Assembly: GCA_040772085.1 (NCBI GenBank)
Contig: JAXGYU010000001.1
Span: 1,860,001 to 1,924,000 of the forward strand
Length of the DNA stretch: 64,000 nt
Direction of reading: 5' to 3'
Source of the DNA: JAXGMV01 sp040772085
Lineage (GTDB): Bacteria > Chloroflexota > Anaerolineae > Anaerolineales > Anaerolineaceae
This document shows positions 54,309 through 62,240 of this stretch, piece after piece (position 1 is the stretch's first letter; the number at the start of each line of letters is the position of its first letter). Under the pieces are notes generated by a model. That model did no database searches and was not told where the DNA came from. It saw nothing but the letters and a program-made list of their open reading frames with translations. The translations under genes were made by a program, and so were the position numbers.

Positions 54309-55028
54309 ATGGCCCGCAAACGGACTGGCATGGGTGAACGACACAAGAAAATAATGGAATTCCTTGTCGACTTCCAGGAAGAGAATGGTTACCCGCCAAC
54401 TATCCGCCAGATTGGTGAGAACATCGGCGTCAGCTCCACCTCCCTGGTCGATTATTACCTGCGCCAGCTCGAGGAGATGGGCTATATCTCCCGTGACAAC
54501 CATACCTCACGCAGCATCCGCCTGCTCGCGCCGGTAGAGATGCTTGGTCAGACGATCGGCAAGGCGCTCACCAGCGCCGGCAAAGCCATCGAGCAGCTTA
54601 TCAGCATCCCGCTGACCGGACGTATCGTCGCCTCCGCGCCAATTCCCATGCCGGCTTCTGACCTGGCTTACTTCGACCCTGAGAGCAGCGTCGAAATAGC
54701 CCGCAGCCTGCTGCCGCAAAAGGAAAAGATCAGCGAACTGTTCGCGCTGGAAGTCCAGGGCGAGTCGATGATCGACGCCATGGTCAATGACGGCGATATC
54801 GTCATCATGAAACGCGCCCAGCAGGCAGACAACGGTGAAATGGTCGCCGTCTGGCTGGACGAGTCAGACGAAACCACGCTCAAGTATTTCTACAAGGAAA
54901 AGGACCGCATTCGCCTGCAGCCGGCAAACCCGACCATGCAGCCCATTTATGTTGCCAACCCCAACCAGGTGCGGGTGATGGGCAAGGTCGTCATGGTCAT
55001 CCGGCAGATCAAGACTGTTGCAGCGTAA
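54309..55028 (+). CDS. lexA: LexA repressor
   Basis: A 239-residue SOS repressor. Winged helix at about 1-72 (PPTIRQIGENIGVSSTSLVDYYLRQLEEMG is the recognition region), a long linker (about 73-100), and the S24 self-cleaving domain with Ser153 (GESM) and Lys192 (TTLKYF). The expected Ala-Gly scissile bond reads Ala108-Ser109 here (GRIVASAPI). The protein is about 35 residues longer than LexA of E. coli or Bacillus, mainly in the linker. ATG at 54309 behind AAAGGAG. Regulated by its own SOS box. Confidence 0.95.
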   Translation: MARKRTGMGERHKKIMEFLVDFQEENGYPPTIRQIGENIGVSSTSLVDYYLRQLEEMGYISRDNHTSRSIRLLAPVEMLGQTIGKALTSAGKAIEQLISIPLTGRIVASAPIPMPASDLAYFDPESSVEIARSLLPQKEKISELFALEVQGESMIDAMVNDGDIVIMKRAQQADNGEMVAVWLDESDETTLKYFYKEKDRIRLQPANPTMQPIYVANPNQVRVMGKVVMVIRQIKTVAA

Positions 55029-55042
55029 TAACGCTTAATAAC

Positions 55043-55074
55043 AAAAAATCGGCTCTTATGAGAGCCGATTTTTT
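55043..55074. terminator. bidirectional terminator between lexA and rplL
   Basis: Stem ATCGGCTCT/AGAGCCGAT (55048-55056 with 55061-55069), TATG loop, long A and T runs on both sides. Confidence 0.9.
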
Positions 55075-55090
55075 TTATCTCATTACAAGA

Positions 55091-55468
55091 CTAGGCAACT
55101 TCGACGACAGCGCCGGCTGCTTCCAGTTTTGCTTTCGCGTCAGCGGCAACATCCTTGCCAACTTCAGCTAGAACTTTGACACCAGCGGTCTCGGCCATGG
55201 TCTTGGCTTCGACCAGGCCCAGGTTAGTGAGCTGGCGGATGACCTTGATGGTCTCGATCTTCTTGGGGCCGGCATCCTTGAGGATGACATCGAACTCGGT
55301 CTTTTCTTCCACGGGTTCAGCGGCGGCGGCAGCGGGGCCGGCGGCGACTGCGGCGACAGGAGCGGCGGCGGAAACGCCCCACTTCTCTTCGAGGGCTTTG
55401 ACCAGTTCAGCAGCTTCCAGGACGGTAAGTTTGCTTAGTTCTTCAACGAGTTTATCGAGCTCTGCCAT
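55091..55468 (-). CDS. rplL: 50S ribosomal protein L7/L12
   Basis: A 125-residue acidic stalk protein: LDKLVEELSKLTVLEAAELVKALEEKWGV (dimerisation), an Ala/Val-rich hinge (about 34-55), then KTEFDVILKDAGPKKIETIKVIRQ (factor-binding). Normal length. Last gene of the cluster, 64 bases after rplJ. Confidence 0.97.
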   Translation of the reverse strand: MAELDKLVEELSKLTVLEAAELVKALEEKWGVSAAAPVAAVAAGPAAAAAEPVEEKTEFDVILKDAGPKKIETIKVIRQLTNLGLVEAKTMAETAGVKVLAEVGKDVAADAKAKLEAAGAVVEVA

Positions 55469-55532
55469 TTTATTTTCTCCTTAAATCTTAGGCATTTCAA
55501 ATTTTGTCTGATCACTTCAGACCAGTTGATCG

Positions 55533-56057
55533 TTACGCGGCGGCAGTTTCTTTCTCAGAAAAAGCCTTGAATACCCCAGCCAATGACCGGGCAGGTTCAT
55601 TGATCGTACGTACCAGTTTGGAGGCAGGCGCGTTGAGCACCCCCAGCAAGGTGGCACGCATGACCGGCAGCGGAGGCAGATCGGCTAAATTCTTGATAGC
55701 TTTCTCGTTGATGAACGCACCATCCAGATAGCCCCATTTGATCTTGAAATTTTCCGCTTTACTGGCGTCAGAGAAGATTTTGGCGAGCGCGGGCGCGTCG
55801 TTCGGGATGTAACCCAGCATTGTCGTGCCGACCAGGTCGCCTTCAGTCTTCATGTTCTTGTTCTTCAGCGCGCGTTCCAGCAGGGTGTTCTTGGCAACAT
55901 GAATATTGCCGCCAGTTTCACGCACTTTCGCGCGCATGGCATCCATATCTTTCATGGTGAACTTGCTGTATTCGGCAAAGAAGACGCCTTCATTCTCGCT
56001 CAGCCACTTCTCGTACGAGTCGAGCATGTTTTCTTTGACTTTCTTGGTAAAGGCCAA
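55533..56057 (-). CDS. rplJ: 50S ribosomal protein L10
   Basis: A 174-residue stalk base protein: MAFTKKVKENMLDSYEKWLS, then EYSKFTMKDMDAMRAKVRETGGNIHVAKNTLLERAL, with the L12-binding helix near the C-terminus. Preceded by GGAGGAAA. An L10-type leader lies upstream. Confidence 0.95.
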   Translation of the reverse strand: MAFTKKVKENMLDSYEKWLSENEGVFFAEYSKFTMKDMDAMRAKVRETGGNIHVAKNTLLERALKNKNMKTEGDLVGTTMLGYIPNDAPALAKIFSDASKAENFKIKWGYLDGAFINEKAIKNLADLPPLPVMRATLLGVLNAPASKLVRTINEPARSLAGVFKAFSEKETAAA

Positions 56058-56059
56058 TG

Positions 56060-56225
56060 TGTTTTCCTCCTTTCGTCAAAAATAAAGTCTTCGCCTGGTT
56101 TCTTCCGACCGGCAAAGACTTTAACGTTGACCCGAAAAGGTGTACTGTTTACGTTTCGGTCCTCACCTGGGCAGGATATTAAGCCTTACGGCACCGGCTT
56201 TCTTGGGTGAAGTTTTTAAGCAAAG
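56060..56225 (-). promoter_or_regulatory. ribosomal protein L10 leader RNA
   Basis: The 191-base rplA-rplJ gap reads on the minus strand as a structured leader: the CCTGCCCAGGTGAGGACCGAAACG block (given here only in part), a GTAAACAGTACACC region and the pairing AAAGTCTTTGCC/GGCGAAGACTTT (56078-56128). Known L10 leaders bind L10(L12)4 for feedback control. Confidence 0.7.
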
Positions 56226-56248
56226 ACTAACTTAGCGATTATACCTCA

Positions 56249-56965
56249 TTATTCCACAATCATGTTCTGCGCCTGATAGGCATCAACTTTGACGCCTGGG
56301 CTCATGGTGGCGGTGACAGTAACACGTTTGATGAATGAACCTTTGGCGCCTGAGGGTTTGGCTTTGCGGACGGCATCCATCAGGGCTGCCATGTTGGCGA
56401 ACAATTTCTCGGTGCCAAAAGAGACCTTGCCGATGGGTACATGCAGGTTGGCAGATTTGTCCAGCCTGAATTCGACACGACCGGCTTTGGCTTCCTGAAC
56501 GACGCGCTCAAGGTGCTCGGCGGGGACGACAGTACCAGCTTTGGGGTTCGGCATCAAACCGCGAGGACCAAGCACACGGCCCAGTTTACCGGCTTTGCCC
56601 ATCATATCCGGGGTGGCAATGGCGACATCGAAATCGGTGAAGCCAGCCTGGATCTTGTTGATCCACTCGTCGGTATCGGCAACGATGTCAGCGCCGGCTT
56701 CCTGCGCCTTCACGGCGCCGTCACCCTGGGCGAAGACCAGGACGCGCACGGTCTTACCGAGACCGTGGGGCAGCACGACGACGTCGCGGATCTGCTGGTC
56801 AGCCTGACGGGGGTCCAGGCCGGTGCGCAGGTGAACTTCAACCGTTGAGTCAAACTTGGTGAAGCTCAGATCCTTGATCAGGTCGAGCGCTTCCTGCGGG
56901 GTGTAATTCTTGGTACGATCAACTTTCTTGGCTACTTCATTGTATTGCTTTCCGTGCTTAGGCAT
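56249..56965 (-). CDS. rplA: 50S ribosomal protein L1
   Basis: A 238-residue protein: MPKHGKQYNEVAKKVDRTKNY, VVLPHGLGKTVRVLVFAQGD, GPRGLMPNPKAGTV and GTEKLFANMAALMDAV. The start at 56965 follows AAGGAGATAAA; the longer frame to 57013 is rejected. Feedback repressor of its own operon in other bacteria. Confidence 0.96.
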   Translation of the reverse strand: MPKHGKQYNEVAKKVDRTKNYTPQEALDLIKDLSFTKFDSTVEVHLRTGLDPRQADQQIRDVVVLPHGLGKTVRVLVFAQGDGAVKAQEAGADIVADTDEWINKIQAGFTDFDVAIATPDMMGKAGKLGRVLGPRGLMPNPKAGTVVPAEHLERVVQEAKAGRVEFRLDKSANLHVPIGKVSFGTEKLFANMAALMDAVRKAKPSGAKGSFIKRVTVTATMSPGVKVDAYQAQNMIVE

Positions 56966-57018
56966 TTTATCTCCTTGGTGGTGCGAACGGGCGGAACGAT
57001 GCCACCCTCCCACATACT

Positions 57019-57447
57019 CTACTTATCTTCTACCGTCAGGCCCATGTTGCGGGCGGTGCCTTCGATCTGCTTCATGGCGCTTTCGATATCGAAGGAGTTC
57101 ATGTCTTTCATCTTGGTCTCGGCGATCTCGCGGATTTGAGATTTAGTGACCTTGCCAACCTTTTCACGGTTGGGCACGCCTGAACCCTTTTCAATGCCGG
57201 CTGCCTTGCGCAGCAGAACACCGGCGGGCGGCGACTTGAGGACAAAAGTGAAGGAGCCATCGGTATAGATGGTGATGTCGGCGGGGATGATATCGCCCAT
57301 CTTGCTCTGCGTTCGCGCGTTATATTCCTTGCAGAACGCCATGATGTTGATACCATGACCAGCCAGTGCCGGACCGATGGGGGGTGCCGGGTTCGCTTTA
57401 CCGGCCGGGATCTGAAGTCTTACAATTGCTTTGAGTTTCTTTGCCAT
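57019..57447 (-). CDS. rplK: 50S ribosomal protein L11
   Basis: A 142-residue protein: AIVRLQIPAGKANPAPPIGPALA, GINIMAFCKEYNARTQ and SPPAGVLLRKAAGIEKGSG, complete with the C-terminal rRNA-binding domain. Part of the GTPase centre. Start at 57447 behind AAGGAGTG. 53 bases upstream of rplA. Confidence 0.97.
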   Translation of the reverse strand: MAKKLKAIVRLQIPAGKANPAPPIGPALAGHGINIMAFCKEYNARTQSKMGDIIPADITIYTDGSFTFVLKSPPAGVLLRKAAGIEKGSGVPNREKVGKVTKSQIREIAETKMKDMNSFDIESAMKQIEGTARNMGLTVEDK

Positions 57448-57521
57448 TTTCACTCCTTGGTGGTGGTAGCGGCGGCCTCAAAAAACCGCCTCCCACTGAA
57501 TGCGCCAGATCTACTGGCAAT

Positions 57522-58229
57522 TTACGATTTTTCTACCTGCAAAAAGTCAAGTTCAACGGGCGTTTCACGTCCGAAGAAGTTGACCATTACACGAACTTTG
57601 GTGCGCTCGGCGTCGATATCCGCCACGGTACCGCGGAAGTCATTGAAAGGTCCGTCGATAATGCGGACGCGTTCGCCGGTCTTGAACGAAACCTTGATGT
57701 GCGGGGTCTCGGCTTCCATGCGCTTGATGATCGAGTTGACCTCTTCGGGGCGCAGCGGGGTGGGCTCGTTGCCCATGCCGACGAAACCAGTAACACCGGG
57801 GGTGTTGCGCACGACAAACCATGATTCCTCAGTCAGGATCATGTTGACCAGCACATAACCGGGGAAGACGTGGCGCTCGACCTTCTTGCGCTTGCCGTCA
57901 CGGACTTCGATCTCTTCCTGGGTCGGGATGACGACATCGAAGATCTTGTCTTTCACACCCATAGTCTCGATACGCTGCTCGAGATTGTGGCGGACTTTGT
58001 TCTCGTAGCCGGAATAGCAGTGAATGACATACCAATTGCGCTCGCCGGCATCTGCTGAGGCGGGGATATTGGCTGCCAGGGCTTCTTCCGATAGCGGCTG
58101 GACGGGTTTGGCAGGTTTCGGTTCAGCCTGGACAGGCTCGGGTGCCAGGGGCATGTTTTCTTGGGCATCCTGTTCTTCCATGGCTTCTCCTTTCATCGGT
58201 TCTTCGGTCATTATAAAATCCTCTGCCAA
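57522..58229 (-). CDS. nusG: transcription termination/antitermination protein NusG
   Basis: A 235-residue protein: acidic, low-complexity N-terminal extension (about 1-62), NGN domain (about 64-165, NWYVIHCYSGYENKVRHNLEQRI, HVFPGYVLVNM) and KOW domain (about 178-235, FKTGERVRIIDGPFNDFRG). Binds RNA polymerase and couples it to the ribosome or Rho. The extension is not present in E. coli NusG but occurs in several phyla. Starts 3 bases after secE. Confidence 0.96.
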   Translation of the reverse strand: MAEDFIMTEEPMKGEAMEEQDAQENMPLAPEPVQAEPKPAKPVQPLSEEALAANIPASADAGERNWYVIHCYSGYENKVRHNLEQRIETMGVKDKIFDVVIPTQEEIEVRDGKRKKVERHVFPGYVLVNMILTEESWFVVRNTPGVTGFVGMGNEPTPLRPEEVNSIIKRMEAETPHIKVSFKTGERVRIIDGPFNDFRGTVADIDAERTKVRVMVNFFGRETPVELDFLQVEKS

Positions 58230-58232
58230 GCC

Positions 58233-58451
58233 TTATGTTCTGTAGAGCAGCGAGATAAGTGTGGAAAAGATGAAATCGAAAATGCCCAGCATGACGGACA
58301 TGCCAGCCATGACGATCAACACCAGTTTGGTCAGCCGCCAGGCTTCTTTGGGGGTCGGCCAGGTCACTTTGCGCAATTCACCAATGGTCTCACGCCACCA
58401 GCGGGTGACGCGGTTGGGCTTTTGCTCTTTTTTCTCATCTTTTTCAGCCAT
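58233..58451 (-). CDS. secE: preprotein translocase subunit SecE
   Basis: A 72-residue protein with basic N-terminus, the conserved WRETIGELRKVTWPTPKEA and a single membrane helix (about 47-68). Small, one-helix form. Preceded by AAAGGAGC; placed between tRNA-Trp and nusG as usual. Confidence 0.95.
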   Translation of the reverse strand: MAEKDEKKEQKPNRVTRWWRETIGELRKVTWPTPKEAWRLTKLVLIVMAGMSVMLGIFDFIFSTLISLLYRT

Positions 58452-58513
58452 TGTCGTGCTCCTTTTTCGGGCTCAAAACGCCGCCTTGATGACGGCGTTT
58501 GCTCGTTATACCA

Positions 58514-58586
58514 CAGGTGAGGCAGGAGTTGAACCCACAACCCCCGGTTTTGGAGACCGGTGCTCTGCCAATTGAGCTACTCACCT
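58514..58586 (-). tRNA. tRNA-Trp (anticodon CCA)
   Basis: 73 nt, acceptor AGGTGAG/CTCACCT, anticodon CCA (58553-58551), between rpmG and secE as in many bacteria. CCA end not encoded. Confidence 0.95.
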
Positions 58587-58626
58587 ACATATCTGCAGGC
58601 AGATGAACTCTGCCTGCAGTTGCAAC

Positions 58627-58794
58627 CTACTTGCTCTCCCTGTGCAGCGTGTGTTTGCGGCAGCGGGGGCAGAACTTGTTCAATTCCATACGTCCGGGGT
58701 CATTACGACGATTTTTCTCGGAGGTATAGTTTCGCTCTTTGCACTCAGTGCAGGCGAAGGTAATGACTGGACGGATATCTTTCTTTGAGGCCAT
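58627..58794 (-). CDS. rpmG: 50S ribosomal protein L33
   Basis: A 55-residue protein that reads MASKKDIRPVITFACTECKE and ends KHTLHRESK, with Cys15, Cys18, Cys42 and Cys45 as a zinc ribbon (the C+ form of L33). ATG at 58794 behind GAGGAAAT. Located between tuf and tRNA-Trp, the usual place. Confidence 0.95.
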   Translation of the reverse strand: MASKKDIRPVITFACTECKERNYTSEKNRRNDPGRMELNKFCPRCRKHTLHRESK

Positions 58795-58830
58795 CTTATT
58801 TCCTCGTCAACGGCTGGTTGACGCTCCTTC

Positions 58831-60033
58831 TTACGCGATAATTTTGGTGATGACACCAGCGCCGACGGTCAGACCGCCTTCGCGGATGGCAAACTTGGAA
58901 CCCTGCTCCAGGGCGACGGGAACGATCAGCTCGACTTCCATGTTGACATTGTCACCGGGCATGACCATCTCGACACCTTCGGGCAGTTTGATGCTGCCGG
59001 TCACATCCATGGTCTGGATGTAGAACTGCGGACGATAGCCGGGGAAGAACGGTTTGTGACGGCCGCCTTCGTCCTTCTTCAGAACGTACACTTCAGCGTT
59101 GAACTTGGTGTGCGGTTTGATTGAACCGGGTTTGGCAATCACCATACCGCGTTCCACATCATCACGCTCAATACCGCGCAGCAACAGACCCAGATTGTCG
59201 CCAGCCATACCGCTGTCGAGGGTCTTGTGGAACATTTCAACACCGGTCACGACCGAGCTCATGGCTTTCTCGCGCAGACCGACAATCTCAACCGGATCAC
59301 TGGTCTTGACTGAACCGCGTTCCACACGACCGGTCACCACGGTACCGCGACCCTTGATCGAGAAGACGTCTTCAACGCGCATCATGAAGGGCATGTCAAT
59401 GGCGCGGACAGGCTCAGGAATGTAGGTGTCAACGACGTCCAGCAGTTCCTTGATCGGCGCGTATTCCGGTGCGTCAGGATCGGTCGAGGTGCTTTCCAGT
59501 GCCTTGAGGGCGCTGCCGCGCACGATCGGGGTGTCATCGCCAGGGTAGCCGTTGGCGGTCAGCATTTCACGCAGTTCCAGTTCAACCAGTTCCAGCAGTT
59601 CGGGATCGTTCATCTGGTCAACCTTGTTCAGGAAGACGACGATGCTGGGCACTTCTACCTGGTGGGCGAGCAGAACGTGTTCTTTGGTCTGGGGCATCGG
59701 ACCATCAGGAGCGGCAACGACCAGAATGGCGCCATCAACCTGCGCGGCACCAGTGATCATGTTCTTGATGTAGTCACGGTGACCGGGCATGTCAACATGC
59801 GCGTAGTGGCGGTTGTGCGTCTGATATTCAACATGCGTAATGTTGATCGTGATACCGCGCGCTTTCTCTTCCGGCGCGTTGTCAATCTGATCATAGTGCC
59901 GGTACTCTGCTTCTCCCAGGAAGCTGCAGTACTTGGTGATCGCTGCGGTCAATGTCGTCTTTCCATGGTCAATGTGTCCCATGGTGCCAACGTTCAGATG
60001 CGGTTTGTTTCTTTCAAATTTCTGCTTCGCCAT
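58831..60033 (-). CDS. tuf: elongation factor Tu
   Basis: A 400-residue GTPase: GHIDHGKTT (about 19-27), switch region RGITINITHVEY, DMPGH (about 81-85), NKVDQMND and the C-terminal domains. Delivers aminoacyl-tRNA. Complete and typical. It follows tRNA-Thr(GGT) by 56 bases and precedes rpmG. Confidence 0.98.
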   Translation of the reverse strand: MAKQKFERNKPHLNVGTMGHIDHGKTTLTAAITKYCSFLGEAEYRHYDQIDNAPEEKARGITINITHVEYQTHNRHYAHVDMPGHRDYIKNMITGAAQVDGAILVVAAPDGPMPQTKEHVLLAHQVEVPSIVVFLNKVDQMNDPELLELVELELREMLTANGYPGDDTPIVRGSALKALESTSTDPDAPEYAPIKELLDVVDTYIPEPVRAIDMPFMMRVEDVFSIKGRGTVVTGRVERGSVKTSDPVEIVGLREKAMSSVVTGVEMFHKTLDSGMAGDNLGLLLRGIERDDVERGMVIAKPGSIKPHTKFNAEVYVLKKDEGGRHKPFFPGYRPQFYIQTMDVTGSIKLPEGVEMVMPGDNVNMEVELIVPVALEQGSKFAIREGGLTVGAGVITKIIA

Positions 60034-60089
60034 TTTTTCTGTCTCCTTAAACGTTTTATCCTTAAACTAAAAAATTACGTAGCAGCATG

Positions 60090-60162
60090 AGCCCTCAATG
60101 GGATTTGAACCCATGACCCCGTTCTTACCAAGAACGTGCTCTACCTACTGAGCTATGAGGGC
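60090..60162 (-). tRNA. tRNA-Thr (anticodon GGT)
   Basis: 73 nt, acceptor GCCCTCA/TGAGGGC, anticodon GGT (60129-60127). Directly before tuf. A hairpin CTACGCCAC/GTGGCGTAG (60175-60200) lies between it and tRNA-Tyr. Confidence 0.95.
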
Positions 60163-60205
60163 TTGCTGTGCTGAAACTACGCCACTGGTAAGGTGGCGTA
60201 GCTTG

Positions 60206-60289
60206 TGGGCGGTAAAGGATTCGAACCTCTGAAGGCATTTTGCCAGCTGATTTACAGTCAGGTCCCTTTGGCCACTTGGGTAACCGCCC
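60206..60289 (-). tRNA. tRNA-Tyr (anticodon GTA)
   Basis: 84 nt with the long variable arm expected for Tyr, acceptor GGGCGGT/ACCGCCC, anticodon GTA (60255-60253). Confidence 0.95.
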
Positions 60290-60358
60290 GTACGGAGCTG
60301 TTGCCAGCTCGCAAGCGAGATTGTTCTTGCGACAATCGCGCTCGCCAGCATGCAACCA

Positions 60359-60431
60359 AGCCGACGATGGGAATTGAACCCATAACCTACCACTTACAAG
60401 GCGGTTGCTCTGCCGTTTGAGCTACGTCGGC
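60359..60431 (-). tRNA. tRNA-Thr (anticodon TGT)
   Basis: 73 nt, acceptor GCCGACG/CGTCGGC, anticodon TGT. First tRNA of the tRNA-tuf-rpl cluster. Confidence 0.95.
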
Positions 60432-60485
60432 GCAATGTTCCTCGGTTGTTAAGTTTCTGTGCCCGAGAGTATCAGAGCGCGTCGA

Positions 60486-60514
60486 ATTATACCAAATGCC
60501 CATTTGAATCGCAA
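60486..60514 (-). promoter_or_regulatory. promoter of the tRNA-tuf cluster
   Basis: On the minus strand TTGCGA (60514-60509), 17-base spacer, perfect TATAAT (60491-60486). Between here and 60658 nothing else was recognised. Confidence 0.8.
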
Positions 60515-60658
60515 GGTTCAGGATTCAATAACCGCCATGCTCACAGGGATGAAAATTATACACCAAGAATCACCTGGTTATCGATTCTTGAACCATTATC
60601 TGACGAGCTTTCCTGATGCATAAATGCAGCCAAACGGTAAGATCCGCCGTGGAAATGC

Positions 60659-61150
60659 TTAGGCGCTCCGCAGCCTGACCAGCTCGATCGCCTCTTTGCC
60701 GGTCATGTGATCGATCCTGACCTCGATGACGTTGAACCGGTCCCAGGAGCGCTCGATCTCCGCCTGACCCTCGGCAGGGTATTGCGGCGAGAATTTAGCT
60801 GAAATCACCCGCATCGCGTGCATGCGCTCGTCGGCGTCGGTCAGAACCCGTGCTCTGCCGAAGACGATCACACTGCGGAAATGGGTCGTGAATGTCTCCG
60901 GGATGACCTCATCCTTCTGGATGACGCAAAACGAAACCTTTTCATCCTTGACGATGCTGTCCAGTTTATGCCCATCTTTCGCGGAGTGGAAATAAAGGTT
61001 TCCCTGATCATAGACATGGCTGACAGGCACGGCGTAGGGGTAGCCATTGTCGCCATGAACAGCCAGCACGCCCGATGTGCAAGCCTTCAGAATTTCAATG
61101 GTCTCTTCCGGAGCTAGCAATTGTTTGTCTCTACGCATTTTTCTGAACAT
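60659..61150 (-). CDS. pyridoxamine 5'-phosphate oxidase-like flavoprotein (NimA-like)
   Basis: A 163-residue FMN split-barrel protein: MFRKMRRDKQLLAPEETIEIL, YPYAVPVSHVYDQGNLYFHSA, FRSVIVFGRARVLTD. The pattern matches the NimA/nitroimidazole-reductase-like group of the PNPOx fold, often coded in anaerobes; reducing role is inferred and resistance is not shown. ATG at 61150 follows AGGAGG. Divergent from the MBL gene. Confidence 0.85.
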   Translation of the reverse strand: MFRKMRRDKQLLAPEETIEILKACTSGVLAVHGDNGYPYAVPVSHVYDQGNLYFHSAKDGHKLDSIVKDEKVSFCVIQKDEVIPETFTTHFRSVIVFGRARVLTDADERMHAMRVISAKFSPQYPAEGQAEIERSWDRFNVIEVRIDHMTGKEAIELVRLRSA

Positions 61151-61276
61151 GGCCGATGCCTCCTCACGTCAAATACAGCGTTTATTTCCAATGAGTATAG
61201 TCCCGACGGCGCTGGTTGTCATGTTTCGCTGGTCGACTTTGTTATAATTCAAAGACAACGACTATCGGAGGGTACA

Positions 61277-61918
61277 GTGGAAATAACCTGGTATGGTTAC
61301 TCATGTTTCAGATTGACGGAGCGCGGTTATGCGACCGTGGTGACTGACCCTTACGACAGCGCGAAGGTTGGGCTGGAGCCTCTGAAGCTCAAAGCCGATA
61401 TCCTGACAATCAGCAATGATCATCCCGCGCATAACGCCGCGCAGGCGGTCAAAGGAGACCCCTACGTGATCTCCAGCCCGGGTGAGTATGAGATTGGCAA
61501 TGTTTTCGTGACCTCGGTCCGTACCGGTCACCATGGCAGTCACGAACCCGCTGCCTTCCGAAATCTGATGTTCATGATCGATTTCAATGGCATCCTGGTG
61601 GCGCATCTCGGCGCCGTCACCAATGTGCCGACCCGCGCGGAGGTTGAGGGTCTCGGGAATCCCGGCATCGCGCTGGTTCCAGTCGGGGATGGGCGTGCGC
61701 TGAACGCTGCCAAAGCGGCTGAAGTAATCAACATCATCGAGCCGCGCATCGTCATCCCCATGCATTACGCGCTGCCCGGCACCAAACAGGAACTCGACGG
61801 CCTGGAGAAATTCCTCAAGGAGATGGGTGTTACCTCCGTCGAACCGCAGACTTCATTTAAAGTGAGCTCAAACAGTTCGCTGCCTGAAGATACCCAGGTA
61901 GTAGTGCTGAGTTGCTGA
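61277..61918 (+). CDS. MBL-fold metal-dependent hydrolase (UlaG-like)
   Basis: A 213-residue metallo-beta-lactamase-fold protein: EITWYGYSCFRL, ILTISNDHPAHN (in place of the classic HxHxDH), SSPGEYEIGNVFVTSV, LVAHLGAV and RIVIPMHYALPG. The metal site is reduced but the fold is of the L-ascorbate-6-phosphate lactonase-like type. Substrate unknown. The GTG at 61277 follows CGGAGGGT; the long upstream frame from 61121 overlaps the divergent gene. Confidence 0.85.
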   Translation: MEITWYGYSCFRLTERGYATVVTDPYDSAKVGLEPLKLKADILTISNDHPAHNAAQAVKGDPYVISSPGEYEIGNVFVTSVRTGHHGSHEPAAFRNLMFMIDFNGILVAHLGAVTNVPTRAEVEGLGNPGIALVPVGDGRALNAAKAAEVINIIEPRIVIPMHYALPGTKQELDGLEKFLKEMGVTSVEPQTSFKVSSNSSLPEDTQVVVLSC

Positions 61919-61934
61919 TAAGGACCAATAGGAC

Positions 61935-62237
61935 GTGAGCGTTAAAGTTTTAATGAGCTGGGACATCATGCCCGAACGTGAACAGGAGTATTTCGAGTTC
62001 ATTGTGCGTGAGTTCCTGCCGGGCGCGCAGGCACTCGGTCTGGAACTGACCGATGCCTGGGCGACAGCATTCGGCGCCCAGCCGCAGATACTGGTTGGTG
62101 CGAACGCGGGCGACTTCGAAAATGCCAAACGCATCATGACCTCAACCGACTGGGACAGTTTGCAGAACAAGCTGAACGATTACGTCCTCAACTTCTCGTT
62201 CAAGATCGTACGCAGCACCGGCGGATTCCAGTTTTAG
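61935..62237 (+). CDS. hypothetical protein, ferredoxin-like alpha/beta fold (100 aa)
   Basis: A 100-residue soluble protein: VKVLMSWDIMPEREQEYFEF, PQILVGANAGDFENAKRIM and LNFSFKIVRSTGGFQF. It resembles dimeric alpha/beta-barrel monooxygenase-type proteins but has no catalytic motif I can name. GTG start 16 bases after the MBL stop; mutY follows after 3 bases, so it is in the same message. Confidence 0.75.
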   Translation: MSVKVLMSWDIMPEREQEYFEFIVREFLPGAQALGLELTDAWATAFGAQPQILVGANAGDFENAKRIMTSTDWDSLQNKLNDYVLNFSFKIVRSTGGFQF

Positions 62238-62240
62238 ACC

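Noticed and set aside
60163..60205. A fourth tRNA (Gly) between tRNA-Tyr and tRNA-Thr
   Set aside because: Only 43 bases and a simple hairpin; no cloverleaf.
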